Shown piece after piece: positions 15,347-23,611 of a stretch of 64,000 nucleotides of DNA (positions are counted from its first letter, which is position 1; every line of letters begins with the position of its first letter). The DNA is from JBFMFR01 sp040752025 (lineage in GTDB: Bacteria; Chloroflexota; Anaerolineae; Anaerolineales; UBA4823). The stretch covers positions 62,001 to 126,000 of the forward strand of contig JBFMFR010000009.1 in assembly GCA_040752025.1 (NCBI GenBank). Reading direction: 5' to 3'. The notes under the pieces are model-generated. The model saw only the letters and a list, made by a program, of their open reading frames with translations. It searched no databases and was not told the DNA's origin. The translations under genes were made by a program, and so were the position numbers.

Positions 15347-18131
15347 GCCGCTCCAATCTGTGTTCTACGCCTGCTGCCGCAGCAGATTCAGAACGCCGGG
15401 TGAGCCATTTTTCAATCTCGATGGCTGCAAAGACCAGGCTGCTGGCCGCCAAGCTGATCGCCAGGTCCAACGCTGAGAGCGGCCGGGTATGGAAGAAATT
15501 GCTCAGGAAGGGCACGTACAGCACTGAGAGCTGCAATACCAACACCAACACAGCCAGGAAACTGCCCGCCAGGTTGGATCTAATCCCCAGAAGAAAGAAA
15601 GATTCGCGCCGTGAGCGCGTGGCGAAGGACTGCGCCAGCTGGCTAAAGGCCAGGGTGGTGAAGACCATCGTCTGCCAGTTGCCGTTCGGATCGATGCGCC
15701 AGTAGATATAGCCCAGTCCCAACGCCAGCGCTCCGATCAGGGCGCCCACCCACAGGATGTGACGTCCCAGGCCCTGGCTGAAGAAACCGGCCTGCGGCGA
15801 ATAGGGCGGCCGGCGCATGGCATCCATCTCTGGCGGCTCCATCCCCAGCCCCAGACCCAACAGACCATCGGTGAGCAGATTCAGCCATAACAACTGCAGA
15901 GGCTCCAACGGCAAAGGTTTACCCAGCACTGGCGCCAGCAGCATCACTGAAACTTTACCGATGTTGCCGGCCACGGAATACTTGATGAACTTGCGCAGGT
16001 TGTCGTAGATGGTGCGACCCTCCTCTACAGCCGCTACGATCGAGGCGAAGTTGTCATCCTGCAAAACCATCTCGGCGGCTTCTTTCGAAACGTCCGTGCC
16101 GGTGATGCCCATGGCCACACCGATGTTAGCGCGCTTCAATGCCGGGGCATCGTTCACTCCGTCCCCGGTCATGGCTACGATGTGACCTTTGCGCTGCAGG
16201 GCTTCGACGATGCGCAGCTTGTGCTCGGGTGAAACGCGGGCGAAAACCGAAACGTGTTCAACCAACTCATCCAACTCGCCGGCCTCCAGCCGCTCCAGCT
16301 CCTGCCCAGTGATGGCGCGGTCGCTCCCAGCGCCGGGCAGGATAATGCCCAGTTCCTTCGCAATCTGGCGAGCCGTCAGGGGGTGGTCGCCAGTGATCAT
16401 CATCGGGCGGATGCCCGCGCTCTGGCAGGTCTGCACGGCAGCCTTCACCTCCGGTCGCGGCGGGTCGATCATGCCCACCAGACCCACGAGGGTCAGCTGG
16501 CTTTCCAACGCCTGGAACTGCTCGCCTTGCGGAAGAGCCTCTAGCGACTTGAAAGCCAGCCCCAAGACGCGCATGCCTTGCTGAGCCAGGTTGTCGTTGG
16601 CAGCCTGCACGCGCCTGCGCCAATCGCCATCCAAGGGGACCTGTTCACCATCCAACCAAACAAACCCGGCGACATCCAGGAGGCCATCCACCGCCCCTTT
16701 GGTGAAAGCCAGCCAGGCATGTTCACCACTGGCAAGCTGCGCCAGGGCCGGGATTTCACGCACCTGCCGGGGATCCACCTGGTGCACTGTCGTCATGCGT
16801 TTGCGCTCTGAGTCGAAAGGCAGCTCAGCCTGACGCGGCAGCCGTGTTTCCAGGTCGCCTTTGTACAGCCCAAAACTGGCTGCCGAAACCAGCAGGGCTG
16901 CCTCGGTCGGGTCGCCCACCGTCTGGAAGCGCTGGCCATCCGCCAGGGGCAGCAGCGTGGCGTCGTTGCACAAAGCGCCCCCGGCCAGTAGCAGACCAAT
17001 CGCCCCAGGTTGCTGTGCGGCCTCCCCCTGGCTGTGTGTCAGAGCTGGCATTCCCAGGCGCAGCGCCTCATTGACCTGCACCTGGTGGCCAGCCACATCC
17101 AGTACCACAACAGTCATGCGGTTCTCTGTCAACGTACCGGTCTTATCCGAGCAGATCACGGTTACAGAGCCCAGGGTCTCTACGGCAGGCAACTTGCGGA
17201 TCAAAGCCTGGCGCTTCAACATGCGCTGCGCCCCCAATGCCAGGGTGATCGTGACCACTGCCGGCAGCCCTTCGGGCACGATCGCCACGGCGATACTGAC
17301 TGCGGTCAGTAGCATATCCCGCAAAGGCTCACCAATCCACAGTCCGCCGATGAAGATCAACACGGCCACTACCAACCCGGCAGCCGCCAGAAGTTTACCC
17401 AGTTGGTCCAGGCGTTTTTGCAGCGGTGTCAGTTCCTGGCCGACTTCCTGCAGCAAAGCGGCGATGCGCCCCAGCTCTGTGCGCATGCCAGTCTCTACCA
17501 CCACCGCTTTGCCGCGCCCATAAGTCACTGTGGTGCCCATGTAAGCCATGTTACGCCGGTCGCCCAGCGCCAGGTCGGTCGCCAGCCGGAGCTGGCTGTC
17601 TTTTTCAACCGGCTCGGACTCCCCGGTCAACGTGGCTTCTTGGATGCGCAGGTTTACACTCTCCAGCAGGCGCACGTCTGCCGGAACCAGGTTGCCCGCC
17701 TCGATGAAAACGATGTCGCCCGGAACTAATTGGCGGGAGGAAATCTCCCCTGGTTGGCCATCACGCAGCACGCGCACGTTTGGTGCAGACAAGCGTTTGA
17801 GCGCCGCCATGGCCTGCTCTGCCCGGTACTCCTGCACGAACCCCAGGATCGAAAACACCACCACGATCGCTCCGATAGCAATGGCATCCTTGAACTCGCC
17901 AAGCACAGCCGAAAGCAGGGCCGCCCCGATCAAGATCAGCACCATCGTAGCGCTGAATTGTTTCCAAAGAATTTCCCACGGAGAGCGCAGACCGCTGTCT
18001 TGCAGTTCATTCAAGCCCATCCTGGACAAGCGTTGCTCAGCCTGCTGCATTTCCAGGCCGCGCCCGGCATCACTATCCAATTCGGCCAGGATATCCTCTG
18101 GTTCACTTTTGTACCAATCAGTCATAGACAT
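15339..18131 (-). CDS. P-type (SERCA-like, P2A) cation-transporting ATPase
   Basis: The 930-residue pump has an N-terminal cation-ATPase domain (about 5-75), actuator TGES (169-172), M4 motif PEGLP (286-290), phosphorylated Asp329 in CSDKTGTLT, the hinge TGDGVNDAPAL and M6 motif LNLLTDG. PEGLP plus NLLTDG indicate a Ca2+-type P2A pump. At the position of SERCA Glu771 in M5 there is Lys726 (GNIGKV), so one of the two Ca2+ sites is probably lost, which would fit one-ion stoichiometry or another cation. It is the first gene of the operon with the CPA1-like, CPA2 and PII-like genes. The strong promoter at 18264-18292 leaves a leader of about 125 bases. Confidence 0.93.
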   Translation of the reverse strand: MSMTDWYKSEPEDILAELDSDAGRGLEMQQAEQRLSRMGLNELQDSGLRSPWEILWKQFSATMVLILIGAALLSAVLGEFKDAIAIGAIVVVFSILGFVQEYRAEQAMAALKRLSAPNVRVLRDGQPGEISSRQLVPGDIVFIEAGNLVPADVRLLESVNLRIQEATLTGESEPVEKDSQLRLATDLALGDRRNMAYMGTTVTYGRGKAVVVETGMRTELGRIAALLQEVGQELTPLQKRLDQLGKLLAAAGLVVAVLIFIGGLWIGEPLRDMLLTAVSIAVAIVPEGLPAVVTITLALGAQRMLKRQALIRKLPAVETLGSVTVICSDKTGTLTENRMTVVVLDVAGHQVQVNEALRLGMPALTHSQGEAAQQPGAIGLLLAGGALCNDATLLPLADGQRFQTVGDPTEAALLVSAASFGLYKGDLETRLPRQAELPFDSERKRMTTVHQVDPRQVREIPALAQLASGEHAWLAFTKGAVDGLLDVAGFVWLDGEQVPLDGDWRRRVQAANDNLAQQGMRVLGLAFKSLEALPQGEQFQALESQLTLVGLVGMIDPPRPEVKAAVQTCQSAGIRPMMITGDHPLTARQIAKELGIILPGAGSDRAITGQELERLEAGELDELVEHVSVFARVSPEHKLRIVEALQRKGHIVAMTGDGVNDAPALKRANIGVAMGITGTDVSKEAAEMVLQDDNFASIVAAVEEGRTIYDNLRKFIKYSVAGNIGKVSVMLLAPVLGKPLPLEPLQLLWLNLLTDGLLGLGLGMEPPEMDAMRRPPYSPQAGFFSQGLGRHILWVGALIGALALGLGYIYWRIDPNGNWQTMVFTTLAFSQLAQSFATRSRRESFFLLGIRSNLAGSFLAVLVLVLQLSVLYVPFLSNFFHTRPLSALDLAISLAASSLVFAAIEIEKWLTRRSESAAAAGVEHRLERHG

Positions 18132-18263
18132 CTCTTGAGGTCTTCCGCTTTTTAGCTTCCCTAAAATAACAGGCTGGCGCAGCGCTCACATTTTGATCGT
18201 CACGTCAGCCTATTGGTTTCTCAACATTCCAAGGAACACCTGCCTGGCATTTCTTATCTCAAG
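18132..18263 (-). other. ~125-base 5' leader of the cation operon
   Basis: The transcript from the upstream promoter would carry this untranslated leader. No known riboswitch consensus is recognised. A cation-sensing leader is possible but unsupported. Confidence 0.3.
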
Positions 18264-18292
18264 ATTATAACATAGCATCAACAGGACGTCAA
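18264..18292 (-). promoter_or_regulatory. Promoter of the cation-homeostasis operon
   Basis: On the minus strand TTGACG (18287-18292), a 17-base spacer and TATAAT (18264-18269) make a near-perfect sigma-A promoter. The -35 region lies between CAACA and TGTTG half-sites, a possible operator. Confidence 0.8.
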
Positions 18293-18327
18293 CTTGTTGT
18301 TGAGTTTTTGTATATATTTCTAATCAA

Positions 18328-19596
18328 TCATTGACTCTGGGCCTGAACCAATTTTGCATCTGGATTCCAGAGCGCAAACAGCAGCGCACCAACCAAGCGC
18401 AGCCCGGCGCTGACCAGCAAGGCCCCACTAATCCCAATGTAATTCGAAAAGAGCGTGCCCAGGGTGGGCGCCACCACCGCCGAAGCATACTGCATGCTCT
18501 GCGCCAATGAGACAAACGTGGCGCTATATTCCTCCGGCACAGTCTTCATCAGCTCGTCGAAAAAGACCAAATCGATACCAGCCTGGAAGATACCCGCCAG
18601 CCCGGCTAACAGGGCGATCAACTCGACTCGCTGAGTGAGCGCTACCAGCGCCGGGTAAAGCGTCAGGCCGAAAGTAGTCCACAGCAAAACGAAGCGCGAG
18701 CCGCGCAGCCGCGACTGGCGCGTCCATAAGAAATAGCCGATCAGCAAAACAGCAGTCTGGGAGGTGCTGATAAAACCGATCCAGGCGTCATTGGCGTGCA
18801 CTTCGCGCACATAATACAGCGGGAAAAGCGGCGTGGCCAGCATCGTGCCCGTCATGAACACCAGGCGCTTGATGGAGATGCGCACAAATTCGCCGTGGCT
18901 GAAAATCAGCCCGAAATATTCCCGTCCTTGCTGCCGCAGCGACTTGCGCACCGGCGCTTCGTGGTGCAGCAAATCAGGCAAATCGATGTGGCTGGAGAAA
19001 TAAAAGCTAATCAGCCCGCCCAGCGAAAGCGCGATGAACACCACCTGATAGTTGAAAGGAAAGCTCAAACGCTCTAATACCTGCCCCACCAGCATGACGG
19101 TCACCGCCGTGACCACTCCCAGGATCGACCAACGCCGGCTCATCAAATCGTAGCGGCGCACCGGTCCGGCCACAGCGTTCATCACGACCGAGAAAGCAAC
19201 GGCTACCGCAGTCTGCGGCAGCGTGGCAAAGGCCCAGATCGCCAGGATCGTCACTACCAGTTTATCCTGAGGAACGAGGAATGCTGCCAGGCCAGTGGCG
19301 GCATACGAAGAGATCACCAGCAAACGGCCGGCGCTGTACCAGGGCACGATATTGCGCCGTGATTGCAAGAACCGCCCAACAATCAGCGCCAAAAACAATC
19401 CCGTAACGCCTGGCATGGAGCTGAGCAAGCCTACCTGCAAGTTGGTGGCTCCCAGGCGCGTCAAAAAGACCGGCAAGAAGGGGCTGGCAGCATTTGCCAG
19501 CCCAACTCCGATTGCATCGACCTGTACATTGATGAAATTCTTTCTCTGCGCCGGGGTGACATCATACGGCGCCACCGACCAACGTAATTGTCGCAC
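18328..19596 (-). CDS. Major facilitator superfamily transporter
   Basis: The 422-residue protein has about 12 predicted membrane helices in two halves with a central cytoplasmic loop (about 195-225). The N-terminus reads NVQVDAIGVGLANAASPFLPVFLTRLGA, typical of MFS carriers. The substrate cannot be assigned. It starts with GTG at 19596; AGGT is close and AGGAG lies about 14 bases upstream. It is 30 bases after the conserved hypothetical gene and probably ends the dehydrogenase operon. Confidence 0.85.
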   Translation of the reverse strand: MRQLRWSVAPYDVTPAQRKNFINVQVDAIGVGLANAASPFLPVFLTRLGATNLQVGLLSSMPGVTGLFLALIVGRFLQSRRNIVPWYSAGRLLVISSYAATGLAAFLVPQDKLVVTILAIWAFATLPQTAVAVAFSVVMNAVAGPVRRYDLMSRRWSILGVVTAVTVMLVGQVLERLSFPFNYQVVFIALSLGGLISFYFSSHIDLPDLLHHEAPVRKSLRQQGREYFGLIFSHGEFVRISIKRLVFMTGTMLATPLFPLYYVREVHANDAWIGFISTSQTAVLLIGYFLWTRQSRLRGSRFVLLWTTFGLTLYPALVALTQRVELIALLAGLAGIFQAGIDLVFFDELMKTVPEEYSATFVSLAQSMQYASAVVAPTLGTLFSNYIGISGALLVSAGLRLVGALLFALWNPDAKLVQAQSQ

Positions 19597-19626
19597 GTTA
19601 CCTGAATTCTCCTATGAAACCAACTT

Positions 19627-20211
19627 TCATTGCTCAGGCAAACGACCAAACAGATACCAAAAAACTTCCCGAGGGAAAAGCTGCTCTAATTCGATTTCCC
19701 AGATAAAATCGCCTGGAACCAGCACTTGGGCCAGCACAGCATCTAAGCCACTCAAAAGCGCCCTGTGCGCCTCAGGTAGTTCACCAGCCTGTTCCGCCAG
19801 GAGGTGCAGCAAAACACGCCGCCCGACTTCATAGCGGTAGTGGCTGAAATGATTCCCGGGCTCCTGGCGATACTCTTCAATGAAGTTACGCCACAAGGTT
19901 AGCCGCGCCTGGAACTCTGCTGCTGCTTTCTGTTCCCAGGCGACTCGCCAGCGCTGGCGAGTCGCATCGAGTTGAAGCGCCAGGCGATCCGCCTCGGCGG
20001 TTTCGGCTGGCGTGCCTGCCAGGGCCTGGGCGCGACGAAGTGCCAGCAACAACGCCCCCAGCGTCATCTGCGGGTAAGGCGTTTCCCCTGACCGGGCGGC
20101 GATTCCCACTGGCCAGTAGATTTCCTTGGAAAGCAAGTAGCTCTCCAGCTTCTCCAGGCCGGCGCGTAAAAAACGCAACTCGCAATCTGCGGTTGGAACG
20201 CCGCTACTCAT
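19627..20211 (-). CDS. Conserved hypothetical protein, mostly helical
   Basis: The 194-residue protein is soluble and predicted mostly alpha-helical, rich in Leu, Ala, Glu and Arg, with no signal peptide, membrane segment or motif I recognise. It is placed 15 bases after E2 and before an MFS carrier on the same strand, so it is co-transcribed with the 2-oxoacid dehydrogenase genes. A link to that complex is possible only by context. Confidence 0.65.
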   Translation of the reverse strand: MSSGVPTADCELRFLRAGLEKLESYLLSKEIYWPVGIAARSGETPYPQMTLGALLLALRRAQALAGTPAETAEADRLALQLDATRQRWRVAWEQKAAAEFQARLTLWRNFIEEYRQEPGNHFSHYRYEVGRRVLLHLLAEQAGELPEAHRALLSGLDAVLAQVLVPGDFIWEIELEQLFPREVFWYLFGRLPEQ

Positions 20212-20226
20212 GCCCGCCCCCTTGCA

Positions 20227-21498
20227 CTAAACCAAGAGGCGCAGGGGCTCTTCGAGGAACACAGCCAGCGCCTGCATGAAGCGCGCCGCCTCAGCGCCGT
20301 CGCTGACGCGGTGATCGACAGAGATGCTGGCCTTCATGCGCCAGCCAGGCATAATCTCATCATCCTTCAGCACAGGCACCTGGCGCGCCGAACCGACTGC
20401 CAGGATAGCCGCTTCCGGCGGGTTGATGATCGCAATAAAATTCTCGACATCGAACATCCCCAGGTTGCTGACCGAGAAAGTCGAGCCTTCGATGTCCTCT
20501 GGGCGTACTTTGCCCTCCCGGGCGCGCTGGACCGCTATGCGCAGCTCCGCCGCAATCAAGCGCAAGGGTTTGCGGTCTGTGTCCCGGTTCACTACAGTCA
20601 ACAGGCCGCCTTCAACTGCGACCGCCACGCCGACGTTAACCTGCCCATGGCGCACGACTTGCGCGCCCTGCAGCGAGGCGTTCAGGTTGGGGAACTGGCG
20701 CAGTCCCAACGCCACGGCTTTGACGATGAAATCGTTCACGGACACCTTTTCGTCTTCGGGTAAAAAGGCATTGATCTGCTTGCGTAAAGCCATCAGGGCT
20801 TCCACGTCATATTCGTGCGTCACGTAGAAATGCGGCACCTGCTGCTTGGCCTCGGTCATGCGCCGCCCGATGGCAGCGCGCAAACGGTTGAGAGGCACCA
20901 CCTGCGAGGCAGGAGCCGGTGCACTGGCATAGGTTGCCGCCGGCATCGTAGGCGCGGCTTTCCCGGCAGTTACATCCTGGCGCGCCGCGCCGACAACGAT
21001 GAAATCTTCGACATCCTTTTTCACAATACGCCCACCGGGGCCAGAGCCTTTCACCTGCGCCAGGTCGACGCCTCGCTCTTCTGCGATGCGCCGCGCCAAT
21101 GGAGAAGCCTTGACGCCTCCAGGCAACTGCCCCGAGAGTGATTCAGCAGGTTGGGCCGCTCCAGCGGCTACCCCACTGGGTTCTGCCTTTGTCACAGGCG
21201 CGGGCGACTGCGCTTCCGCGCCGGCTTCCAGACCCAGGGCAGCCAAATCCAAGGCCTCGCCCTGAGCCGCGACCACGGCGATGGGCGTGTTAACCGGAAC
21301 AACATCACCAGCCTGAACCAGGTGCTTTGCCAGGATGCCTTCGTAATTCGACTCTACTTCCACCGTGGCTTTGTCGGTCTCGATCTCGGCCAGGATGGCG
21401 CCACGGGCTACTGCATCGCCTTCCAGGATCACCCAACGCACCAGTGTGCCTTCGGCCATATCGAAGCCCAGCTTGGGCATGGTGACAACTTCAGCCAT
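20227..21498 (-). CDS. pdhC: 2-oxoacid dehydrogenase E2, dihydrolipoamide acyltransferase
   Basis: The 423-residue E2 has one lipoyl domain at 1-80 (lipoylated Lys43 in ETDKATV), an Ala/Pro-rich linker, a peripheral subunit-binding domain at about 130-170 (ASPLARRIAEERGVDL...GPGGRI) and a catalytic acyltransferase domain ending in DHRVSDG with the catalytic His. It transfers the acyl group from lipoate to CoA. The ATG at 21498 overlaps the E1-beta stop (TGATG) and has GGAGG seven bases upstream. Substrate (pyruvate or a branched-chain 2-oxo acid) cannot be fixed from sequence alone; acetoin is also possible. No E3 is in the cluster. Confidence 0.93.
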   Translation of the reverse strand: MAEVVTMPKLGFDMAEGTLVRWVILEGDAVARGAILAEIETDKATVEVESNYEGILAKHLVQAGDVVPVNTPIAVVAAQGEALDLAALGLEAGAEAQSPAPVTKAEPSGVAAGAAQPAESLSGQLPGGVKASPLARRIAEERGVDLAQVKGSGPGGRIVKKDVEDFIVVGAARQDVTAGKAAPTMPAATYASAPAPASQVVPLNRLRAAIGRRMTEAKQQVPHFYVTHEYDVEALMALRKQINAFLPEDEKVSVNDFIVKAVALGLRQFPNLNASLQGAQVVRHGQVNVGVAVAVEGGLLTVVNRDTDRKPLRLIAAELRIAVQRAREGKVRPEDIEGSTFSVSNLGMFDVENFIAIINPPEAAILAVGSARQVPVLKDDEIMPGWRMKASISVDHRVSDGAEAARFMQALAVFLEEPLRLLV

Positions 21499-22469
21499 CA
21501 CAGCACCTCCTTGACCGCCTGGACAACATCCTCAACCTGCGGAAGCGCCATTTGCTCCAGGTCGCGGTTGTAGGGAAGCGGCACTTCTTTTTGCGCTACC
21601 CGCCGCACCGGGGCGTCAACGTAATCGAAGGCCTCTTCGTAGATACGCGCGGCCACTTCGGAACCAATCCCAAAAGAGCGCCAGCCTTCCTCGACCACCA
21701 CGGCCCGGTTGGTCTTGCGAAATGACTCTAATACCGGTTCCATATCCAGCGGTCGCAGAGAACGCAGGTCGACGATTTCGGCCTCGATGCCCTGTTTGGC
21801 AAGCTGCTCAGCGGCCTTGTTCGAAATCTCCAGGCCTTTACTGTAGGTTACAATGGTCACATCCCGGCCCGGTCGCTGCACTTTGGACACGCCAATCGGC
21901 AGGGCGAAGTCACCATCCGGCACCTCGCCACGCACCTGGTACATCGTCGCGTGTTCGATGAACAATACCGGGTCATTCGAGCGGATTGCAGCCTTCAACA
22001 GGCCTTTGGCATCCTCGGGTGTGCCCGGCGAGACGACCTTCAAACCGGGAAAATGGGCGAAGACTGCGTCGGGGGTCTGCGAATGTGTAGCGCCCAACTG
22101 CCGCCCGCCGCCGCCTACGGCGCGGATCACCATCGGCAGCACCATTTGCCCACCAAACATGTAGTGCAGCTTAGCGGCCTCGTTTACGATGTGATCCATA
22201 GCCGAAAAGGCAAAGTTGATGGTCATCAGTTCGGCCACCGGACGCAGCCCGGTCAAAGCAGCCCCAATCGCCCCGCCGATAATCGCCGCTTCGGCAATCG
22301 GTGTATCGCGCACCCGTTCAGCGCCGAAGTGATCATAGAACCCTTTGGTAACGGCATACGTGCCACCCCACACGCCTACTTCTTCGCCCATAATGAATAC
22401 TTTGGGATCGCGTTCCATTTCTTCCCACAAAGCCTGGGAAATCGCTTCTCGCATAGTTATTCTTGCCAT
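21498..22469 (-). CDS. pdhB: 2-oxoacid dehydrogenase E1 component, beta subunit
   Basis: The 323-residue protein has the transketolase pyrimidine-binding and C-terminal domains of E1-beta: start MARITMREAISQAL, then GEEVGVWGGTYAVTKGF and RPVAELMTINF, then VEEGWRSFGIGSEVAA. It forms the ThDP-dependent alpha2beta2 decarboxylase with the alpha subunit encoded 14 bases upstream and is followed by E2 with overlapping stop and start. GAGGG sits eight bases before the ATG. Confidence 0.95.
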   Translation of the reverse strand: MARITMREAISQALWEEMERDPKVFIMGEEVGVWGGTYAVTKGFYDHFGAERVRDTPIAEAAIIGGAIGAALTGLRPVAELMTINFAFSAMDHIVNEAAKLHYMFGGQMVLPMVIRAVGGGGRQLGATHSQTPDAVFAHFPGLKVVSPGTPEDAKGLLKAAIRSNDPVLFIEHATMYQVRGEVPDGDFALPIGVSKVQRPGRDVTIVTYSKGLEISNKAAEQLAKQGIEAEIVDLRSLRPLDMEPVLESFRKTNRAVVVEEGWRSFGIGSEVAARIYEEAFDYVDAPVRRVAQKEVPLPYNRDLEQMALPQVEDVVQAVKEVL

Positions 22470-22483
22470 CGCATGACCCTCAG

Positions 22484-23446
22484 CTAATTCTCAACATAAA
22501 TATGCTCGAACAAAGCCTCTGGCGCTGGATCAGGGCTGCTCTCGGCGAACTGCACCGCTTCCTTAGCTTCATCCAGCACCTGGATATCGATCTGGTCCAA
22601 CTCCGCCGAACTGGCAATCTCTTTGTCAACCAGGTACTTGCGGAAAATGCCAACCGGATCGTTCTCATCTTCCCAGCACTTGACTTCTTCAGCCGGGCGG
22701 TAGCGCTCCGGGTCGCCCATCGAATGGCCGCGGAAGCGATACGTGATCACTTCCAGAAAATACGGTCCATTCCCGCCGCGGATATGCTCCAGCGCTTCCA
22801 GAGCCGCCTGGCGTACCTGCAAGATTTCCATACCATCTACGCGCCGGTTCGGGATGCCGTAACCCTCGGCCTTTTGGCGGATTTCAGATACGGCTGAAGC
22901 GCGTTCGACCGCGGTACCCATGCCGTACTGGTTATTCTCACACACCCACAGAACCGGCAGTTTCCACACCTTGGACAGGTTCACCGCCTCGTGGAAGTAA
23001 CCGATGTTGGTGGCGCCGTCCCCGAACATGCAGATCGTGACCCCGTCGTTGCCCTGGTACAAATCGCCCAGGGCCAATCCGGACGCCAGCGGCAGGTGTG
23101 CGCCAACGATGGCATGCCCGCCCCAAAAATTCTTTTCCACATCAGCCATGTGCATCGAGCCGCCCTTGCCTTGCGAGCAACCCGTGGCTTTGCCCAGCAG
23201 TTCGGCCAGCACTACCTTGGCGCTGAGGCCGCAGTTGATCGCCACGCCATGGTCGCGATAAGCGGTGATCACCCGATCCTGCGGCTTACGCGCCGCGATC
23301 AGGCCGGTGCTGACCGCCTCTTGGCCGATGTACAGATGCAAGAACCCGCCGATTTTTCCCTGCTGGTATAACTGGGCGGCGTGCTCCTCGACCAAACGGA
23401 TCAGTACCATTTGGTGGTATAGATCTAAATACTCTTGTTTCTCCAT
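22484..23446 (-). CDS. pdhA: 2-oxoacid dehydrogenase E1 component, alpha subunit
   Basis: The 320-residue ThDP-binding alpha subunit carries the diphosphate/Mg2+ motif GDGATNIGYFHEAVNLS...ENN and the loop YRFRGHSMGDPERYR, whose Ser is the regulatory site in eukaryotic homologues. It oxidatively decarboxylates pyruvate (or an analogue) with E1-beta. I chose the ATG at 23446 (MEKQEYL) because family members start about here; an in-frame GTG upstream adds 13 residues. It is the first gene of an operon continuing through E1-beta, E2, a hypothetical and an MFS carrier. Confidence 0.93.
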   Translation of the reverse strand: MEKQEYLDLYHQMVLIRLVEEHAAQLYQQGKIGGFLHLYIGQEAVSTGLIAARKPQDRVITAYRDHGVAINCGLSAKVVLAELLGKATGCSQGKGGSMHMADVEKNFWGGHAIVGAHLPLASGLALGDLYQGNDGVTICMFGDGATNIGYFHEAVNLSKVWKLPVLWVCENNQYGMGTAVERASAVSEIRQKAEGYGIPNRRVDGMEILQVRQAALEALEHIRGGNGPYFLEVITYRFRGHSMGDPERYRPAEEVKCWEDENDPVGIFRKYLVDKEIASSAELDQIDIQVLDEAKEAVQFAESSPDPAPEALFEHIYVEN

Positions 23447-23487
23447 TTTCTTTTCCAGGCCTTCCTGTTTGGGAATAACACACAAAA

Positions 23488-23512
23488 TAACACCGGGCAG
23501 TTCCCGGCGTTA
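23488..23512 (-). promoter_or_regulatory. Leader hairpin upstream of pdhA
   Basis: In the minus-strand transcript TAACGCCGGG pairs with CCCGGTGTTA (one G-U) around a 5-base loop. It lies between the putative -10 and the start codon. It may stabilise the mRNA or serve as a regulatory site; there is no U-run. Confidence 0.4.
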
Positions 23513-23548
23513 CAGGATCAAGCTCGGTTCTCATTGTAACCCAAGCGA

Positions 23549-23554
23549 ATTATA
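23549..23554 (-). promoter_or_regulatory. Putative -10 element of the pdh operon
   Basis: A perfect TATAAT on the minus strand, giving a leader of about 95 bases. No convincing -35 was found at normal spacing, so an activator may be needed. Confidence 0.4.
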
Positions 23555-23611
23555 CCAGACCGGCCTGCAATCTTCCCTGAATATTTCTTGAGAATCCCCC
23601 TAACACTTGCT

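Noticed and set aside
18132..18263. Riboswitch in the leader of the cation operon
   Set aside because: No conserved motif of known Mg2+, Mn2+ or c-di-AMP riboswitches could be recognised.
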